From assembly GCA_965249745.1 (NCBI GenBank), contig OZ252252.1, positions 3,782,001 to 3,846,000 of the forward strand: 64,000 nucleotides of DNA. Reading direction: 5' to 3'. Positions 34,429 through 43,724 of this stretch are shown here, piece by piece. A program made the translations under genes and the position numbers. This DNA is from JANYHH01 sp965249745 (lineage in GTDB: Bacteria; Deinococcota; Deinococci; Deinococcales; JAAFIG01). Within the stretch, counting starts at the first letter, position 1. Each line of letters opens with the position of its first letter. The notes below the pieces were generated by a model. It was not told the origin of the DNA. It made no database searches and worked only from the letters and a program-made list of their open reading frames with translations.

Positions 34429-36003
34429 ATGCGAAAGGTCTTGGCTGGGGTTTTGATCGCGGGTCTGATAGTTGCGGGCGTGAGTGACGCCGTAGGTCCG
34501 ACGAGGGGCGGCAAGATGATTTACGGGCGCTACGCGGATTCTCTGTTCTTAGATCCGGTCTTCACCGATGCGAACCTGGACATCTGGATTCTGACCAATC
34601 TCTACGACACGCTGATTCAGCCCGGTCCGGGCGGCAAGGGCCTCGTGCCGGGGCTGGCCTCGAGTTACGGGTTCTCCAAGGACGGGCTGAGCTTCACGCT
34701 GACCTTACGGGCTGGCACGAAGTTCTCGAACGGCTCTGCGATCACGTCAGGGGACGTGAAGTTCTCCTTGGATCGGGCGCGCGAACCAAAGAACGGCGCG
34801 TGGAATTTCCTGCTGGGTTCGATTGCCAGCGTCACCGCGAAGGGCAATCAGGTGGTTCTGAAGCTCAAGAACCCTGACCCCAGCCTGCCCGCGGCGCTGG
34901 CGACCTTCAACACGGGCATCTTGCCGCAAAAACTGTACGCCGCTGCGAAGGGAGCCGACGAGAAGGCTCGAGGCAAGGCGTTCGCGGAGAAACCGATTGG
35001 CAGCGGTCCGTTTTTATTGTCCGAGTGGAAGCGCGGCTCGTTCATGGTTTTGAAGCGCAACCCGTTCTACTGGCGCAAGGGTGGGGACGGGAAACCGTTG
35101 CCGTACCTGGACGAGCTGCGCTTCGAGATCGTACCGGACGACAGCGCTCGCATTCTGAAACTCCAGAGCGGTGAGCTGGACGGCGCGGAGTTCATTCCGT
35201 TCTCGAGGGTCGCGGAGTTGCAGGCGGATTCTAAGCTCAGTATGAAGCTGTTTCCGTCCACCAAGGTGAATTTCGTCGTCATCAACAACCGCCCCAAACT
35301 GAACGACGGTTCCGAGAATCCGCTGGGCAATCAGAAATTGCGGCAGGCCCTGAATTACGCCACCGATAAACAGGCGCTGATCAAACTCGTGACCTTTGGG
35401 ATCGGCAAGGAGATGAAGTCCTACATGTCTTCAAGCACGCCGCTGTTCGCGCCGCAACCGATGTACCCCTTCGATCTGGAAAAGGCGAAAAAGCTCTACG
35501 CGGACTCCGGCGCGCCCACGAACCTCGAGTTGACGGTTCAGGCGCTTTCCGGCAGTGCCGATCAAACGGCCCTGGCGACGGCCCTCCAACAGATGTGGGC
35601 CCAGATCGGGGTGAAGCTCAATATCGAGCAACTGGACAGCGCCTCCTCCAACGACAAGTATCAGAAGCACGACTTTCAGTTATCGTTCAACTCGTGGACG
35701 GACGACATCGCCGACCCGAACGAGTTAACCGCCTACGCGGCTGTCTATTCCAGCTCCGAGTCCTTCAAGACGGGCTTCAAGAACGCTGAGGTGGAAAAAC
35801 TGTTCGCGCAGAGTCAACAAGAGGTCAACCCCACGAAGCGGGCCGCGATGTACAAGCGCATCCAGCAGATTCACACTGAGACCGCGCCGATGGTCTACCT
35901 ATACGAGACGCCGTACCCGGTGGCTCTGGGCAAGCGCGTGCGCGACTTCGTGCAGATTCCCCTCGGCAACAACGTTTTCTCCGGCACGTATCTCGAGAAG
36001 TGA
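34429..36003 (+). CDS. Peptide-type ABC transporter substrate-binding protein (family 5), copy 2
   Basis: A 524-aa paralogue of the preceding protein. Long stretches are the same or nearly so (YGRYADSLFLDPV, DIWILTNLYDTL, GDVKFSLDRAR, LQSGELDGAEFIP, ALNYATDK, SWTDDIADP). The signal peptide ends near VSDA. ATG 34429 follows TTGGAGG. Retention of two complete copies suggests related but different ligands for one membrane complex, or a dosage effect. Confidence 0.88.
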   Translation: MRKVLAGVLIAGLIVAGVSDAVGPTRGGKMIYGRYADSLFLDPVFTDANLDIWILTNLYDTLIQPGPGGKGLVPGLASSYGFSKDGLSFTLTLRAGTKFSNGSAITSGDVKFSLDRAREPKNGAWNFLLGSIASVTAKGNQVVLKLKNPDPSLPAALATFNTGILPQKLYAAAKGADEKARGKAFAEKPIGSGPFLLSEWKRGSFMVLKRNPFYWRKGGDGKPLPYLDELRFEIVPDDSARILKLQSGELDGAEFIPFSRVAELQADSKLSMKLFPSTKVNFVVINNRPKLNDGSENPLGNQKLRQALNYATDKQALIKLVTFGIGKEMKSYMSSSTPLFAPQPMYPFDLEKAKKLYADSGAPTNLELTVQALSGSADQTALATALQQMWAQIGVKLNIEQLDSASSNDKYQKHDFQLSFNSWTDDIADPNELTAYAAVYSSSESFKTGFKNAEVEKLFAQSQQEVNPTKRAAMYKRIQQIHTETAPMVYLYETPYPVALGKRVRDFVQIPLGNNVFSGTYLEK

Positions 36004-36127
36004 GGGTAGCTCACGTGAGCGGGTTTCAAATCTCACCGCCCGAGGCGAAACGATTTAAAGGTTCAAAGAGTACAGTTCAGTCTCAGCCCTCGAGTCATCC
36101 CGTTCCGATTCCCAGGTTTGGAGTGCG

Positions 36128-37069
36128 ATGAACCGCTTGTCTTACGTCCTCGTGCGTGTCTTACAGGTTATCCCGACCTTCTTCGTCGTCATGGCCCTCG
36201 TCTTCGTCATGGTGCGCTTGCTGCCGGGTGATCCGACGAGCGCCATCCTCGGGGAGCGGGCAACCGAAGACTTGATCGCTAGGGCGAACAAAGAGCTGGG
36301 GCTGGACAAGCCGATCGTCGTGCAGTTCGGAATTTTCGTGCAGAGATTCTTTCAGGGCGACCTAGGCGAATCCATCAACTTGAAGGTTCCGGTCTTTCGC
36401 CTGATCTTGGAACGAATGCCAGTGACGCTGTTCCTGACGCTCTACGCAGCAGTTCTGGCGGTGCTGCTGGCGGTTCCGCTGGCCTTCGTCGCGGCTCTCA
36501 GGAAGGACACGCTGACCGACGCAGTCATTCGCGGCGTGTTCCAGGTCGGGCTGTCCATGCCGGTCTTTTATATCGGCTTGCAACTCTTGACCGTGCTGGC
36601 GGCGCAACTGCGGCTGTTTCCGGTCGGCGGGTACGGCGAGGGCTTTTGGGAACACCTGCGCTATCTGTTCCTGCCCGCCCTGACGCTCGGGTTTAATCTG
36701 GCCGCGATTCTGATGCGAAATCTGCGGGCGTCTATCCTGGAGGTGCTGCAATCCGAGTACGTGGATTTCGCCCGCGCCAAAGGCTTGCCGGGTACATTGA
36801 TCCTGGGACGGCACGTGCTGCGGAACGCCGTCATTTCCACGGTCACACTCTTCGGGTTGAACATCGGCGGCTTGATCGGCGGAGCCGTCATTACTGAAAG
36901 CGTCTTCGCCATTCCCGGCGTTGGACGCCTCATGGTCGAGTCCATTTTTGGCCGGGATTACCCGGTGATTCAAGGCCTGACACTGACCTTCGCGGTGCTG
37001 GTCTCGCTGACGTTTATTCTGACAGACGTGGTTCACGCGCAACTCGATCCTCGAGTGGAGGTCGCATGA
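36128..37069 (+). CDS. ABC transporter permease, DppB-like
   Basis: A 313-aa membrane protein with the DppB start (VLQVIPTFFVVMALVFVMVRLLPGDP), six hydrophobic segments and the C-terminal EAA region (EYVDFARAKGLPGTLILGRHVLRNA). TTGGAGTGCG precedes ATG 36128. Its stop is embedded in an ATGA that starts a 35-codon frame. Confidence 0.88.
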   Translation: MNRLSYVLVRVLQVIPTFFVVMALVFVMVRLLPGDPTSAILGERATEDLIARANKELGLDKPIVVQFGIFVQRFFQGDLGESINLKVPVFRLILERMPVTLFLTLYAAVLAVLLAVPLAFVAALRKDTLTDAVIRGVFQVGLSMPVFYIGLQLLTVLAAQLRLFPVGGYGEGFWEHLRYLFLPALTLGFNLAAILMRNLRASILEVLQSEYVDFARAKGLPGTLILGRHVLRNAVISTVTLFGLNIGGLIGGAVITESVFAIPGVGRLMVESIFGRDYPVIQGLTLTFAVLVSLTFILTDVVHAQLDPRVEVA

Positions 37070-37173
37070 AACGCCTTGTCTCTCGAGAGAAGGCTAGAAA
37101 ACGTGGCTCGAGACGCCATCAACCGCCCGAGCGACCATCTGGGCAGCCACGATCCGGGCAGGGCGTGGTCTGA
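37066..37173 (+). CDS. Candidate 35-aa basic peptide between dppB-like and dppC-like genes
   Basis: ATG 37066 lies in an ATGA overlap with the upstream stop and has a good GTGGAGG site at the usual spacing. The frame runs 35 codons and its TGA touches the ATG of the next permease, so translation could pass through all three genes without a gap. The peptide is strongly basic (MKRLVSREKARKRGSRR...) with no hydrophobic segment. It resembles no family I know. It may be a coupling leader rather than a functional protein. Confidence 0.4.
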   Translation: MKRLVSREKARKRGSRRHQPPERPSGQPRSGQGVV

Positions 37174-38028
37174 ATGGCGGCTCCCGCTCTGCCCGCAGCC
37201 GCACCCTCGAGGCCGCGCTCGAAGCTGCGATTGAAACCGACCCTGATTGCAGGGCTGACTATCATCGGCGGCTTCGTGCTCTTGGCGCTGCTGCCGGGCG
37301 TGTTCGCACCGTACAGCCCGACAGCTTTCGATTACAACGCGGTCTTGCAGGGTCCGAGCGCCAAGCACTTTTTTGGCACGGACAACTTCGGGCGCGACAT
37401 GTTCTCACGGGTCGTCTGGGGAGCGGGGGTGGACATGCAGATCGCCCTGTTCACGACCCTGTTCCCAGTCATTTTCGGGACGCTCCTGGGGGCGTTGATC
37501 GGGTATTACGGGCGCTGGGGCGACGCGATTTTTGGGCGCGTCGTGGATGTCGTCGTGACCTTTCCGTTTCTGGTGCTGGTGATCGCCATCGTGGCGCTCC
37601 TCGGACCGGGTTTGACGAACATGTTCATCGCGGTCAGCGCCGTCGGCTGGATCACCTACGCGCGACTGGTGCGCGGCGAAATCCTGACTCAGAAACGCGC
37701 CGAGTACGCCCTGGCCGGGCGCGTCATGGGTTACACCCCGAGCCGAATCATCTTCCGTCACCTGCTACCGAACGCGATCACGCCGGTGATCGTCTACCTG
37801 ATGACCGACATGGCGCTCGGGATTCTGCTTGGCTCGAGCCTCGGGTACTTGGGGCTGGGGGCGCAACCGCCGACCGCCGAGTGGGGCGTGCTGATCGCCG
37901 ACGGCAAGAATTTCCTATCCACCGCTTGGTGGATCGCCACCTATCCGGGACTGGCGATCACGCTGGCGGGCGTGGGCTTCAGCCTGCTGGGTGATGGCCT
38001 GGCGGACTTGCTGAGGCCCAGAGGATGA
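37174..38028 (+). CDS. ABC transporter permease, DppC-like
   Basis: A 284-aa inner-membrane partner of the DppB-like protein, with HFFGTDNFGRDMFSRVVWG (a DppC hallmark), six hydrophobic segments and an EAA loop (EYALAGRVMGYTPSRIIFRHLLPNA). It starts right after the TGA of the small frame. Its stop overlaps the next ATG (ATGA). Confidence 0.88.
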   Translation: MAAPALPAAAPSRPRSKLRLKPTLIAGLTIIGGFVLLALLPGVFAPYSPTAFDYNAVLQGPSAKHFFGTDNFGRDMFSRVVWGAGVDMQIALFTTLFPVIFGTLLGALIGYYGRWGDAIFGRVVDVVVTFPFLVLVIAIVALLGPGLTNMFIAVSAVGWITYARLVRGEILTQKRAEYALAGRVMGYTPSRIIFRHLLPNAITPVIVYLMTDMALGILLGSSLGYLGLGAQPPTAEWGVLIADGKNFLSTAWWIATYPGLAITLAGVGFSLLGDGLADLLRPRG

Positions 38029-39104
38029 CGCACCAAGCTGTCCCAGGTGACACGCCACTGCTCGAGTTGCGCGACCTGCGAGCGGTCTTTGACACACCCA
38101 GAGGTTCGTTCACGGCGGTGGACGGCGTGAGCCTGAGGCTGAACCACGGCGAGGTGCTGGGGCTGGTCGGTGAGTCCGGCTCCGGGAAGAGCGTCACGCT
38201 ACGCTCTATTCTGCGACTGGTGCGCCCGCCCGGCGTGGTGACTGGGACTGTGCAATGGCGCGATCAGAATCTCTTGGCGTTGCCGGAATCCAAACTCCGC
38301 CGCGTGCGTGGCGGCGAGATCAGCATGATCTTTCAGGAACCGATGACGGCCCTGAACCCAGTCCTCAGTATCGGGCAGCAGATCACCGAGACCTTGCAAG
38401 AGCACACACAGCTCTCAGGGCGGCAGCGGCAGGCTCGAGCGGTGGAACTCTTGGAGTTGGTTGGGATCGCTTCACCGGGGGAGCGGCTGAAGGATTACCC
38501 GCACCAGTTCTCGGGTGGGATGCGGCAACGCGCCATGATTGCCATTGCGCTCGCGTCCAATCCCAGTCTGCTCTTGGCGGACGAACCGACGACGGCGCTG
38601 GACGTGACGATTCAGGATCAGATTCTGAAATTGCTCTTGCGGCTCAAGGACACCCTCGGGATGGGCGTGATCCTGGTAACGCACGACTTGGGCGTCGTGG
38701 CGCAAACCTGTGACCGCGTGGCGGTCATGTACGCCGGACGAATCGTAGAAATCGCACCGGCGGCCGAACTCTTCGCCCAACCGCGTCACGCCTACACACT
38801 CGGGCTGCTCAATTCTGTGCCCGGTCAAGTGGTTTCCAACCAGACAGAATCAGGCTCGAGCGGCACGCGTCGCCCGCTGATTCCAATTCCTGGCGCACCG
38901 CCGAGCCTGCGGGCGCTGCCGCCCGGTTGCGCTTTCGCGCCGCGCTGCGCTTACGCCACCCCAGCCTGCGACCTCGAGCGTCCAACATTGCAGGCTATTT
39001 CCTCGTCGCGGCTCACGGCCTGCATTCATCACGCTCGATTGGAGCGGGCGGGTCAAACCGATGGGACTGAACCCAGGATGACCGCCTTGGAGCGTCAGTC
39101 ATGA
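38025..39104 (+). CDS. ABC transporter ATP-binding protein, DppD-like
   Basis: A 359-aa ATPase with Walker A GESGSGKS, signature FSGGMRQR, Walker B LLLADEPTTALD and the H-loop THDL. The C-terminal oligopeptide-transporter zinc/iron-sulphur-like segment CAFAPRCAYATPAC is present. ATG 38025 overlaps the permease stop. It pairs with the following ATPase. Confidence 0.9.
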   Translation: MTHQAVPGDTPLLELRDLRAVFDTPRGSFTAVDGVSLRLNHGEVLGLVGESGSGKSVTLRSILRLVRPPGVVTGTVQWRDQNLLALPESKLRRVRGGEISMIFQEPMTALNPVLSIGQQITETLQEHTQLSGRQRQARAVELLELVGIASPGERLKDYPHQFSGGMRQRAMIAIALASNPSLLLADEPTTALDVTIQDQILKLLLRLKDTLGMGVILVTHDLGVVAQTCDRVAVMYAGRIVEIAPAAELFAQPRHAYTLGLLNSVPGQVVSNQTESGSSGTRRPLIPIPGAPPSLRALPPGCAFAPRCAYATPACDLERPTLQAISSSRLTACIHHARLERAGQTDGTEPRMTALERQS

Positions 39105-40105
39105 ACCCAGTGGAATCGGCGGTCATCCTACGCGCCACGGAGCTGACCAAAAGCTTCGCGGTCGCCGGACAAGCCCTGTCTCGTCTGCGCGGTCAGCCTA
39201 TCAAGGCGGTGCGCGCCCTGACCGGGGTGAGCTTGGACGTGCGGCGCGGTGAGACGCTCGGCATCGTCGGTGAGTCCGGGTGCGGCAAGAGCACGCTGGC
39301 GCGCTGCTTGGTGCGGCTCTACGAGGCTGATTCTGGTAGCCTCGAGTACGACGGCGTGGACGTGCTGGGCTTGCGCGGTGCGAATCTGCGCCGCTACAAC
39401 CGCCGCGTGCAGATGGTCTTTCAGGACCCGTTCAGCTCGTTGAATCCGCGCCTGACGGTCTATCAAACACTGAGCGAGGCGCTGCTGGTTCACCGGCTGC
39501 GAACCCCGGCGCAAGTCCCCGAGCGCATCCGTGAACTCTTGGAGTTGGTCGGCTTGCCCCTGGAGGCCCAGCACCGTCTGCCGCACGAGTTTTCCGGCGG
39601 CCAACGGCAACGCATCGGGATCGCTCGAGCGCTCTCGGTGGAACCGGAAACCCTGATCGCCGACGAGCTGGTGAGCGCCCTGGATGTCAGTGTGCAGGCG
39701 CAGGTCGTGAATCTGCTTCTGGAATTGCAGGAGCGGCTGCATCTGACGGTCCTCTTCGTGGCGCACGACCTGCGTCTGGTGCGTCATATCTCGCATCGTG
39801 TGGCGGTCATGTACCTGGGGCGCGTCGTGGAACTGGCGGACACCGAACGGCTGTTCTCCGACCCCCAGCACCCGTACACGAGGGCGCTTCTCGCCGCAGC
39901 CCCAGACCTCGACCCGTCGCGGAAGTCGGTGATCGAAGCCGTGCGCGGCGAACTGCCCAGCCCACTCGCGCCGCCGCCCGGTTGCGCCTTCCACCCACGT
40001 TGCCCGCAGGCCTTCGAGCGTTGCCGCGTGGAGATTCCACGCCTAGAACCCAGAGGGGCAACCGGTCAGCTCAGCGCCTGTCACCTGCTCGAGCCGTCAA
40101 ACTGA
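39101..40105 (+). CDS. ABC transporter ATP-binding protein, DppF-like
   Basis: A 334-aa ATPase with Walker A GESGCGKST, signature FSGGQRQRIGIARAL, a Walker B region reading LIADELVSALD, the VAHDL H-loop and the C-terminal CAFHPRCPQAFERC motif. ATG 39101 overlaps the DppD-like stop. It completes a six-gene importer with two binding proteins. Confidence 0.9.
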   Translation: MNPVESAVILRATELTKSFAVAGQALSRLRGQPIKAVRALTGVSLDVRRGETLGIVGESGCGKSTLARCLVRLYEADSGSLEYDGVDVLGLRGANLRRYNRRVQMVFQDPFSSLNPRLTVYQTLSEALLVHRLRTPAQVPERIRELLELVGLPLEAQHRLPHEFSGGQRQRIGIARALSVEPETLIADELVSALDVSVQAQVVNLLLELQERLHLTVLFVAHDLRLVRHISHRVAVMYLGRVVELADTERLFSDPQHPYTRALLAAAPDLDPSRKSVIEAVRGELPSPLAPPPGCAFHPRCPQAFERCRVEIPRLEPRGATGQLSACHLLEPSN

Positions 40106-40210
40106 AGCTATTATTGATTCGCGCCGCCCGCGCCGAAGGCTGTCCCACACAAAGTTTGAGTTCGCCCTTTGTGAAGCTGAACACGCGGATCAGTAAAATC
40201 AGGAGAAACC

Positions 40211-40960
40211 ATGTCACAAGCATTATTGGGTCGGGTCGCCCTCGTCACCGGAGCCTCGAGCGGGATTGGCGAGGCGACCGCCCTGCAACTCGCCGAGGCG
40301 GGCGCGAGCGTGGCACTGGTGGCTCGACGCGAGGACCGACTGCAAGCGCTCGAGACGCGTATCCGTGATTTGGGCGGTAAAGCGCTGGTCGTCACCGCTG
40401 ATCTGACCGACGAGGCGCAAGCCCTAGACGCGGTGCGGCGCACGCAGGTTGAGCTGGGACGGTTGGATATTCTGGTCAACAACGCGGGCATCATGCTGCT
40501 GGGCCCGTCCGCCGAGGCGAAACTGAGCGACTGGAAACGCATGATTGACATCAACCTGATGGCGCTCCTGTACGTGACACACGCGGCTCTACCGATCATG
40601 AAGGCGCAAGGGAGCGGACACATCGTCAACCTCTCGAGCGTCTCCGGGCGCGGTACGTCCGCCACCTCGAGCGTGTACAGCCTTACCAAATGGGGCGTTG
40701 GGGCGTTCTCGGAATCCTTGCGGCAGGAACTCTCGGCGAAAGAAAAAATTCGCGTCACAATTATCGAACCCGGCGTCGTCAAGACCGAGTTGACCGATCA
40801 CATGACCCACGAGACCACCAAAACCAACTACCTGAACGTCACCGGTCAGTGGGAACGGCTGGAGCCTGAGGACATCGCGGCCGCGATTCTCTACGCCGTG
40901 ACACAGCCGCCTCGAGTCAACGTCAACGAGATTCTGATCCGACCGACCGATCAGGGCTGA
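40211..40960 (+). CDS. SDR family oxidoreductase
   Basis: A 249-aa classical SDR of the YdfG/clavulanate-dehydrogenase-like group: TGASSGIG, NNAG, catalytic YSLTK, and the C-terminal NVNEILIRPT typical of that group. TCAGGAGAAA precedes ATG 40211. It lies about 100 bp after the transporter operon, and a dyad CACAAAG/CTTTGTG in the gap may mark a transcript boundary. The substrate is unknown; hydroxy acids are common for this group. Confidence 0.82.
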   Translation: MSQALLGRVALVTGASSGIGEATALQLAEAGASVALVARREDRLQALETRIRDLGGKALVVTADLTDEAQALDAVRRTQVELGRLDILVNNAGIMLLGPSAEAKLSDWKRMIDINLMALLYVTHAALPIMKAQGSGHIVNLSSVSGRGTSATSSVYSLTKWGVGAFSESLRQELSAKEKIRVTIIEPGVVKTELTDHMTHETTKTNYLNVTGQWERLEPEDIAAAILYAVTQPPRVNVNEILIRPTDQG

Positions 40961-41587
40961 AGTGCATTCCTGGTAGTCAAGTGATCGTGAGTTCAAATCT
41001 CGTCATCCTGGATTCTTCGGAGGTTTGACGACAGGAGCCTCGGGATTAAGGCGCTGAAACACCGTTCCGCTCTTCGGGTAGAACGGCAATCAGCCCCAGA
41101 TTTCGTGCTAGACAGCGTTTTTCCAAGAGCAGGGTTGGTTCGCCGAGGAATAGATCAAAGTGACCACTTCACGGTTTTCAGTTTCAAATCGCTCAACCCT
41201 TGCAGTGCGCTCGTGTAAATGGCACGCAGAAGGTCAACCTTCATCCTTGCCAAAAAGCGTGCAAGAGGAAAGGGGTATAAAGATTTCCGTCCTCTTGCAC
41301 TGAGGGGTTGACCGCCGTTGGTTGGTGAATCGTCGAGAAAACGTGATCCAAACTTGATGAACGTCCGAGGGGGAATTTCGGATACCATGACCCTTTGGAA
41401 ACCTGTTTGGAGGTTGCATTCAAGAGCGTATTCCGTCAAATATCAGCAGCGGTAGCGGCGCAAAGAGTCCACCGAAAGCTCAGTTAGACCGAGTAGATAG
41501 ATTCAGGGGAACCGTTTGGACGATGGTACCTCGAGCGTCGTTCAGGCTTCCGCCGCCTGCGTAGATGGTGTTTCGAGAGGAATGGAA
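40961..41587. other. Non-coding 627-bp stretch
   Basis: The gap holds a tRNA-like repeat at its left end (40969-41010) and otherwise no recognised gene. A minus frame at 41155-41439 (94 aa) has no motif and no convincing ribosome site. No CTCGAG occurs between 40961 and about 41520, which is unusual for this window and may mark acquired DNA. Confidence 0.5.
40969..41010 (+). repeat. tRNA-3'-half-like segment, copy B
   Basis: The order CCTGG-TA-GTCAAGTG-ATC-GTGAGTTCAAATCTCG-TCATCC parallels copy A at 5304, with identical GTCAAGTG and GTGAGTTCAAATCTCG blocks. No CCA end or acceptor partner is present, so it is not a tRNA gene. The downstream CCTGGATTCTTCGGAGGTTTGACG also resembles sequence after copy A (CCTGGATCGTTCTAGGGATTGACG). 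Confidence 0.5.
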
Positions 41588-43621
41588 TCACTTGGCTGGT
41601 TTCAAGAACTTCTCGAGGATTGGCATTTGTCGCGCATCCTGACCGTTGCTCGGTTCGAGGCTCGTTCCCGGCGACCACCACGGTCCGGCCGCCCAGTACG
41701 TCCAACCGTTCCACACGTCCTTGTTCGCCTCGACATACCGCAGCATGTCGTCTAGCGCCGCGTCGCAGGTGGTATTCTTGCCGCTCGAGAACTCGCCCAG
41801 AAAGCCTTTGCGACCGTGATCTCGTAACCAGCCCGTGAACGCCTTCAAGCGTTCTGAACCAATCGTGGCACTGACGCACGGGTCTTCCGTGCCGGAGGCG
41901 TAGATATCCAGGTATTGATGAACCTCGAAGACGAGGTTGTTGCCCGAATCGGCTATGTTCAGCAGAGCATCCGCGTTCGATGGGCCGTCCCCATCCTGTG
42001 AGAACCAGGTCCACGCGCCGGTCCAACGGTTTCCCGGCACGAAGATCGTATTGCTTGCTCCGGTCGCGCGAATCGCGGCAATCGCGGCGTTCGCGGCACT
42101 GACCCACTGCGCGGTTGGCATGTTATGCGGTTCGTTCATCAGCCCGAAAACAACTCTCGGGTTGGACTTGTAATGCGCCGCGAGTCGCGTCCAAAAATCG
42201 GCGAAGGCGGCGTTGGGGACTTGGCTCGAGCCGATCAGGTTGCCATAGTAGCGGGCGTAATTGTGCGGGTCCAAAATCACGATTTTGCCCTTGGCGGTCG
42301 TGGCGGTCACGAAAGCATCCAGACGCGCCAGCTCATCCGAATTGAAGTCAGCGTTCAGCGCGCGCTGGAGACGCTCCCAGAGGAATGGTAGGCGGTAGAT
42401 CGTCATGCCTTTGGCATTGAAGTAATCCACTTCCCCCTGGTTGGGGTAGGTGTACTGCACACCGAAGACGCCAGGCATAATGCTCTCGCCGAAATCCGCG
42501 CCCGCCAGGTTGACCCCGCGTGAGAACGGCAGGCTCGAGGAAGGCGGCGGCGGCGTCGGGGTCGGGGTCGGTTGTGGAAGTGGGGTCGGCGTGCTGTTCA
42601 CGCTGACGAACTTCAGATCGTCAATTCCGACCGGCCCCTGTGCCCGACCGCTACCATCGGTGATGTTGACTCGCTTGATCTGCCTCGGACTTCCCACGTC
42701 ACGCAACGGCACGACCACTTGCGTCCACACCCCTTCGGGTGTGCTGACACTCACGAATGGGGTCGGTCCGCTCGTATCTTCCGTGTTGAAACCTACCCGT
42801 AAACTCGAGCCGCCCGGCGCACCGTAGACCGCGAAACTCAACGAATCAAACCCGCTCGAGTTCACCACCTGCGCTGACCGCAACGACAACCCGCCCCACG
42901 CCCCCAAACTGACCAAGATGGCTTTGGAACCGCTCCTGACCGGTGCGCCCGCCCCAAAGTTCACATTGGAGTTCCAAGACCAGTCTTGCCAACCGCTGGC
43001 GAGGGTATCGTCGTAGACCACCAATGGCTTCGGTATCGGAGTCAGCGACGAGTTTGGCACGCTCACCAAACGCCATTTTTGACTGTCTACATCTGCCCAA
43101 TCCCACTGCTGCGCCACGCCCCCGTCGGATGTGGAGAAGTTGCTGACCTCGATCACTCGGCCGCTGTGGACGGCCTTAATCGAGTACGCGCCGTTTCCCA
43201 CGTCTGAGAGGGTGAAGCGTTGATTCGTCCCGCTTCCGTAATCCCAGAGTTGTAATGGCGCACCATTGGCGGCCGAACCACCACTAACATCCATCGCCTT
43301 GTTGCTGAACGCATTGATGATCTTGTACGAGCCGTCGCCCGTATCCTCAAATTTCCATTTTTGATCCGGGGCATCAGTGTTCGTCCACTGGTGCAAACGC
43401 GCACCGTTGTCGGTGGCCGCGTTCACGACTGACATGACTTTGCCCGAGTTGACGTTGACCATCACGTACGTGCCGTTCGGCAGTACCCTTTGCAAGCCTG
43501 CTGTGGCAGGTACGCCTGGCGTGGAGTTGCACGCGATCAGGGCGAGGCTGAGCACCAAGCCGGTCGCGCCGAGTTTCGGAGCCTCGAGCAGACGTTGAAG
43601 TCGCGGCGTGATCTTTCCCAT
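41588..43621 (-). CDS. Secreted lipoprotein endoglucanase-type GH5 with ricin-type and CBM-like domains
   Basis: A 677-aa protein with a lipobox (LALIAC, cysteine 31). The domain order is a ricin-B-like repeat domain (about 50-188; QQWDWADVDSQKWRLV), a beta-sandwich CBM-like domain (about 203-342; SGWQDWSWNSNVNFG to QGPVGIDDLKF), a proline/threonine linker and a GH5 cellulase barrel (about 366-677). The catalytic acid/base is E497 (MNEPH) and the nucleophile E610 (GEFSSG). ATG 43621 follows CCAGGAGG. The first two domains are nearly the same as in two other lipoproteins here. It probably attacks beta-1,4-glucan or xyloglucan at the cell surface. Confidence 0.87.
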   Translation of the reverse strand: MGKITPRLQRLLEAPKLGATGLVLSLALIACNSTPGVPATAGLQRVLPNGTYVMVNVNSGKVMSVVNAATDNGARLHQWTNTDAPDQKWKFEDTGDGSYKIINAFSNKAMDVSGGSAANGAPLQLWDYGSGTNQRFTLSDVGNGAYSIKAVHSGRVIEVSNFSTSDGGVAQQWDWADVDSQKWRLVSVPNSSLTPIPKPLVVYDDTLASGWQDWSWNSNVNFGAGAPVRSGSKAILVSLGAWGGLSLRSAQVVNSSGFDSLSFAVYGAPGGSSLRVGFNTEDTSGPTPFVSVSTPEGVWTQVVVPLRDVGSPRQIKRVNITDGSGRAQGPVGIDDLKFVSVNSTPTPLPQPTPTPTPPPPSSSLPFSRGVNLAGADFGESIMPGVFGVQYTYPNQGEVDYFNAKGMTIYRLPFLWERLQRALNADFNSDELARLDAFVTATTAKGKIVILDPHNYARYYGNLIGSSQVPNAAFADFWTRLAAHYKSNPRVVFGLMNEPHNMPTAQWVSAANAAIAAIRATGASNTIFVPGNRWTGAWTWFSQDGDGPSNADALLNIADSGNNLVFEVHQYLDIYASGTEDPCVSATIGSERLKAFTGWLRDHGRKGFLGEFSSGKNTTCDAALDDMLRYVEANKDVWNGWTYWAAGPWWSPGTSLEPSNGQDARQMPILEKFLKPAK
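42602..43474 (-). repeat. Shared ricin+CBM cassette, copy 1 (GH5 gene)
   Basis: This DNA encodes the ricin-like and CBM-like domains. Long stretches are identical in protein to copies 2 and 3 (for example SGKVMSVVNAAT, DQKWKFEDTGDGSYKIINAF, GVAQQWDWA), and the DNA is also close to identical, so recent duplication or ongoing gene conversion is likely. Confidence 0.8.
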
Positions 43622-43724
43622 ATTGAACCTCCTGGAACTGAGAGACGAGCGATACCATTCCCGAGTCAACCGTGGTGGCGATTCCCCGAGGTTAGGACGC
43701 GTCGGGGGTGTTCACCACTCAACA

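Noticed and set aside
41155..41439. 94-aa minus-strand frame in the 41-kb gap
   Set aside because: There is no motif, no convincing ribosome site and no operon partner; kept only as part of the gap description.
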